From Laspinema olomoucense D3b (GTDB taxonomy: Bacteria; Cyanobacteriota; Cyanobacteriia; Cyanobacteriales; Laspinemataceae), in NCBI RefSeq assembly GCF_025370785.1, contig NZ_JAMXFA010000003.1, forward strand, positions 241,783 through 305,782: a DNA stretch of 64,000 nt, in the 5' to 3' direction. Position 1 is the first letter of the stretch. Each line of letters begins with the position of its first letter. The translations under genes and the position numbers were made by a program. The notes below the pieces were generated by a model. The model was not told the origin of the DNA. It saw only the letters and a list, made by a program, of their open reading frames with translations, and did no database searches. Below, in pieces: positions 63,822 through 64,000 of this stretch.

Positions 63822-64000
63822 ACAGGGCTTTACTTCGATTCTTCAATTCATAGTGAAAATTAATGGGTTTGGATAAAATTAGAAGTGTTTGGAAAAATTG
63901 ACACAAAAAAAGACAGTAAAACTCAGGGTAAGCTCATCTAATTTGGTATAAATTGTACTTGACAAGGAGAAATTATAGAGTTAGAGCACAGCCGTCTGGG

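Overview
The window looks like chromosomal DNA of a filamentous, non-heterocystous (Oscillatoriales-type) cyanobacterium. Support comes from photosynthesis genes (psbO, a psb28-2-type gene, a phycobiliprotein-like gene and a phycobilisome-linker gene), cyanobacterial or plastid families (Ycf46, Ycf35/DUF1257, DUF2997, DUF1822, Uma2), PII (glnB) behind an NtcA-type promoter, many copies of the HIP1 octamer GCGATCGC, and a very large set of Ser/Thr kinases, histidine kinases, WD40 and STAND proteins. The genus assignment is inference. I see no tRNA, rRNA, CRISPR array or intact insertion sequence.

Layout. 1-3.5 kb: the end of a VWA-like protein, a membrane-anchored degenerate kinase and a broken CHAT-protease gene, which look like remains of a conflict or cell-death type locus. 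3.8-9.2 kb: small proteins, a Uma2 nuclease, a MATE exporter, a TspO-family protein, DUF1822 and an unknown gene. 9.4-12.9 kb: a WD40 Ser/Thr kinase and psbO, separated by a large imperfect inverted minisatellite. 13-25.6 kb: mostly housekeeping (phosphomannomutase-type enzyme, rdgB, glnB, psb28-2, an HD hydrolase, rpmF, queA, yraN, a pentapeptide protein). 26.2-32.6 kb: a ferredoxin, then kinase, internally duplicated unknown protein and GvpF/L-type protein in a tight operon, then a phycobiliprotein paralogue and a linker protein. 33.5-40.3 kb: a single 2262-residue kinase/ATPase/GAF/histidine kinase/receiver/adenylate cyclase protein. 40.3-42.2 kb: RNA-like non-coding DNA including a probable 5' fragment of a group II intron. 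42.2-48.5 kb: a two-gene operon of a P-loop ATPase and a 14-blade WD40 STAND NTPase. 48.8-56.6 kb: HtpX and three histidine kinases. 56.7-62.0 kb: Ycf46 ATPase, two DUF1257 proteins, a dedicated Hsp70-like protein, a membrane-anchored HTH/GrpE-like protein and DUF2997. The window closes with a flippase-like membrane protein and a truncated repeat protein.

How the genes may work together. The strongest candidates for a poorly described system are (a) the Ycf46-DUF1257-Hsp70-GrpE-DUF2997 neighbourhood, which looks like an AAA ATPase with its own chaperone and exchange factor; (b) the kinase / four-motif protein / GvpF-L operon next to an orphan bilin-binding phycobiliprotein and linker; and (c) the ATPase plus STAND-WD40 pair. 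These functional links are inferred from gene order and domain content; no searches were possible.
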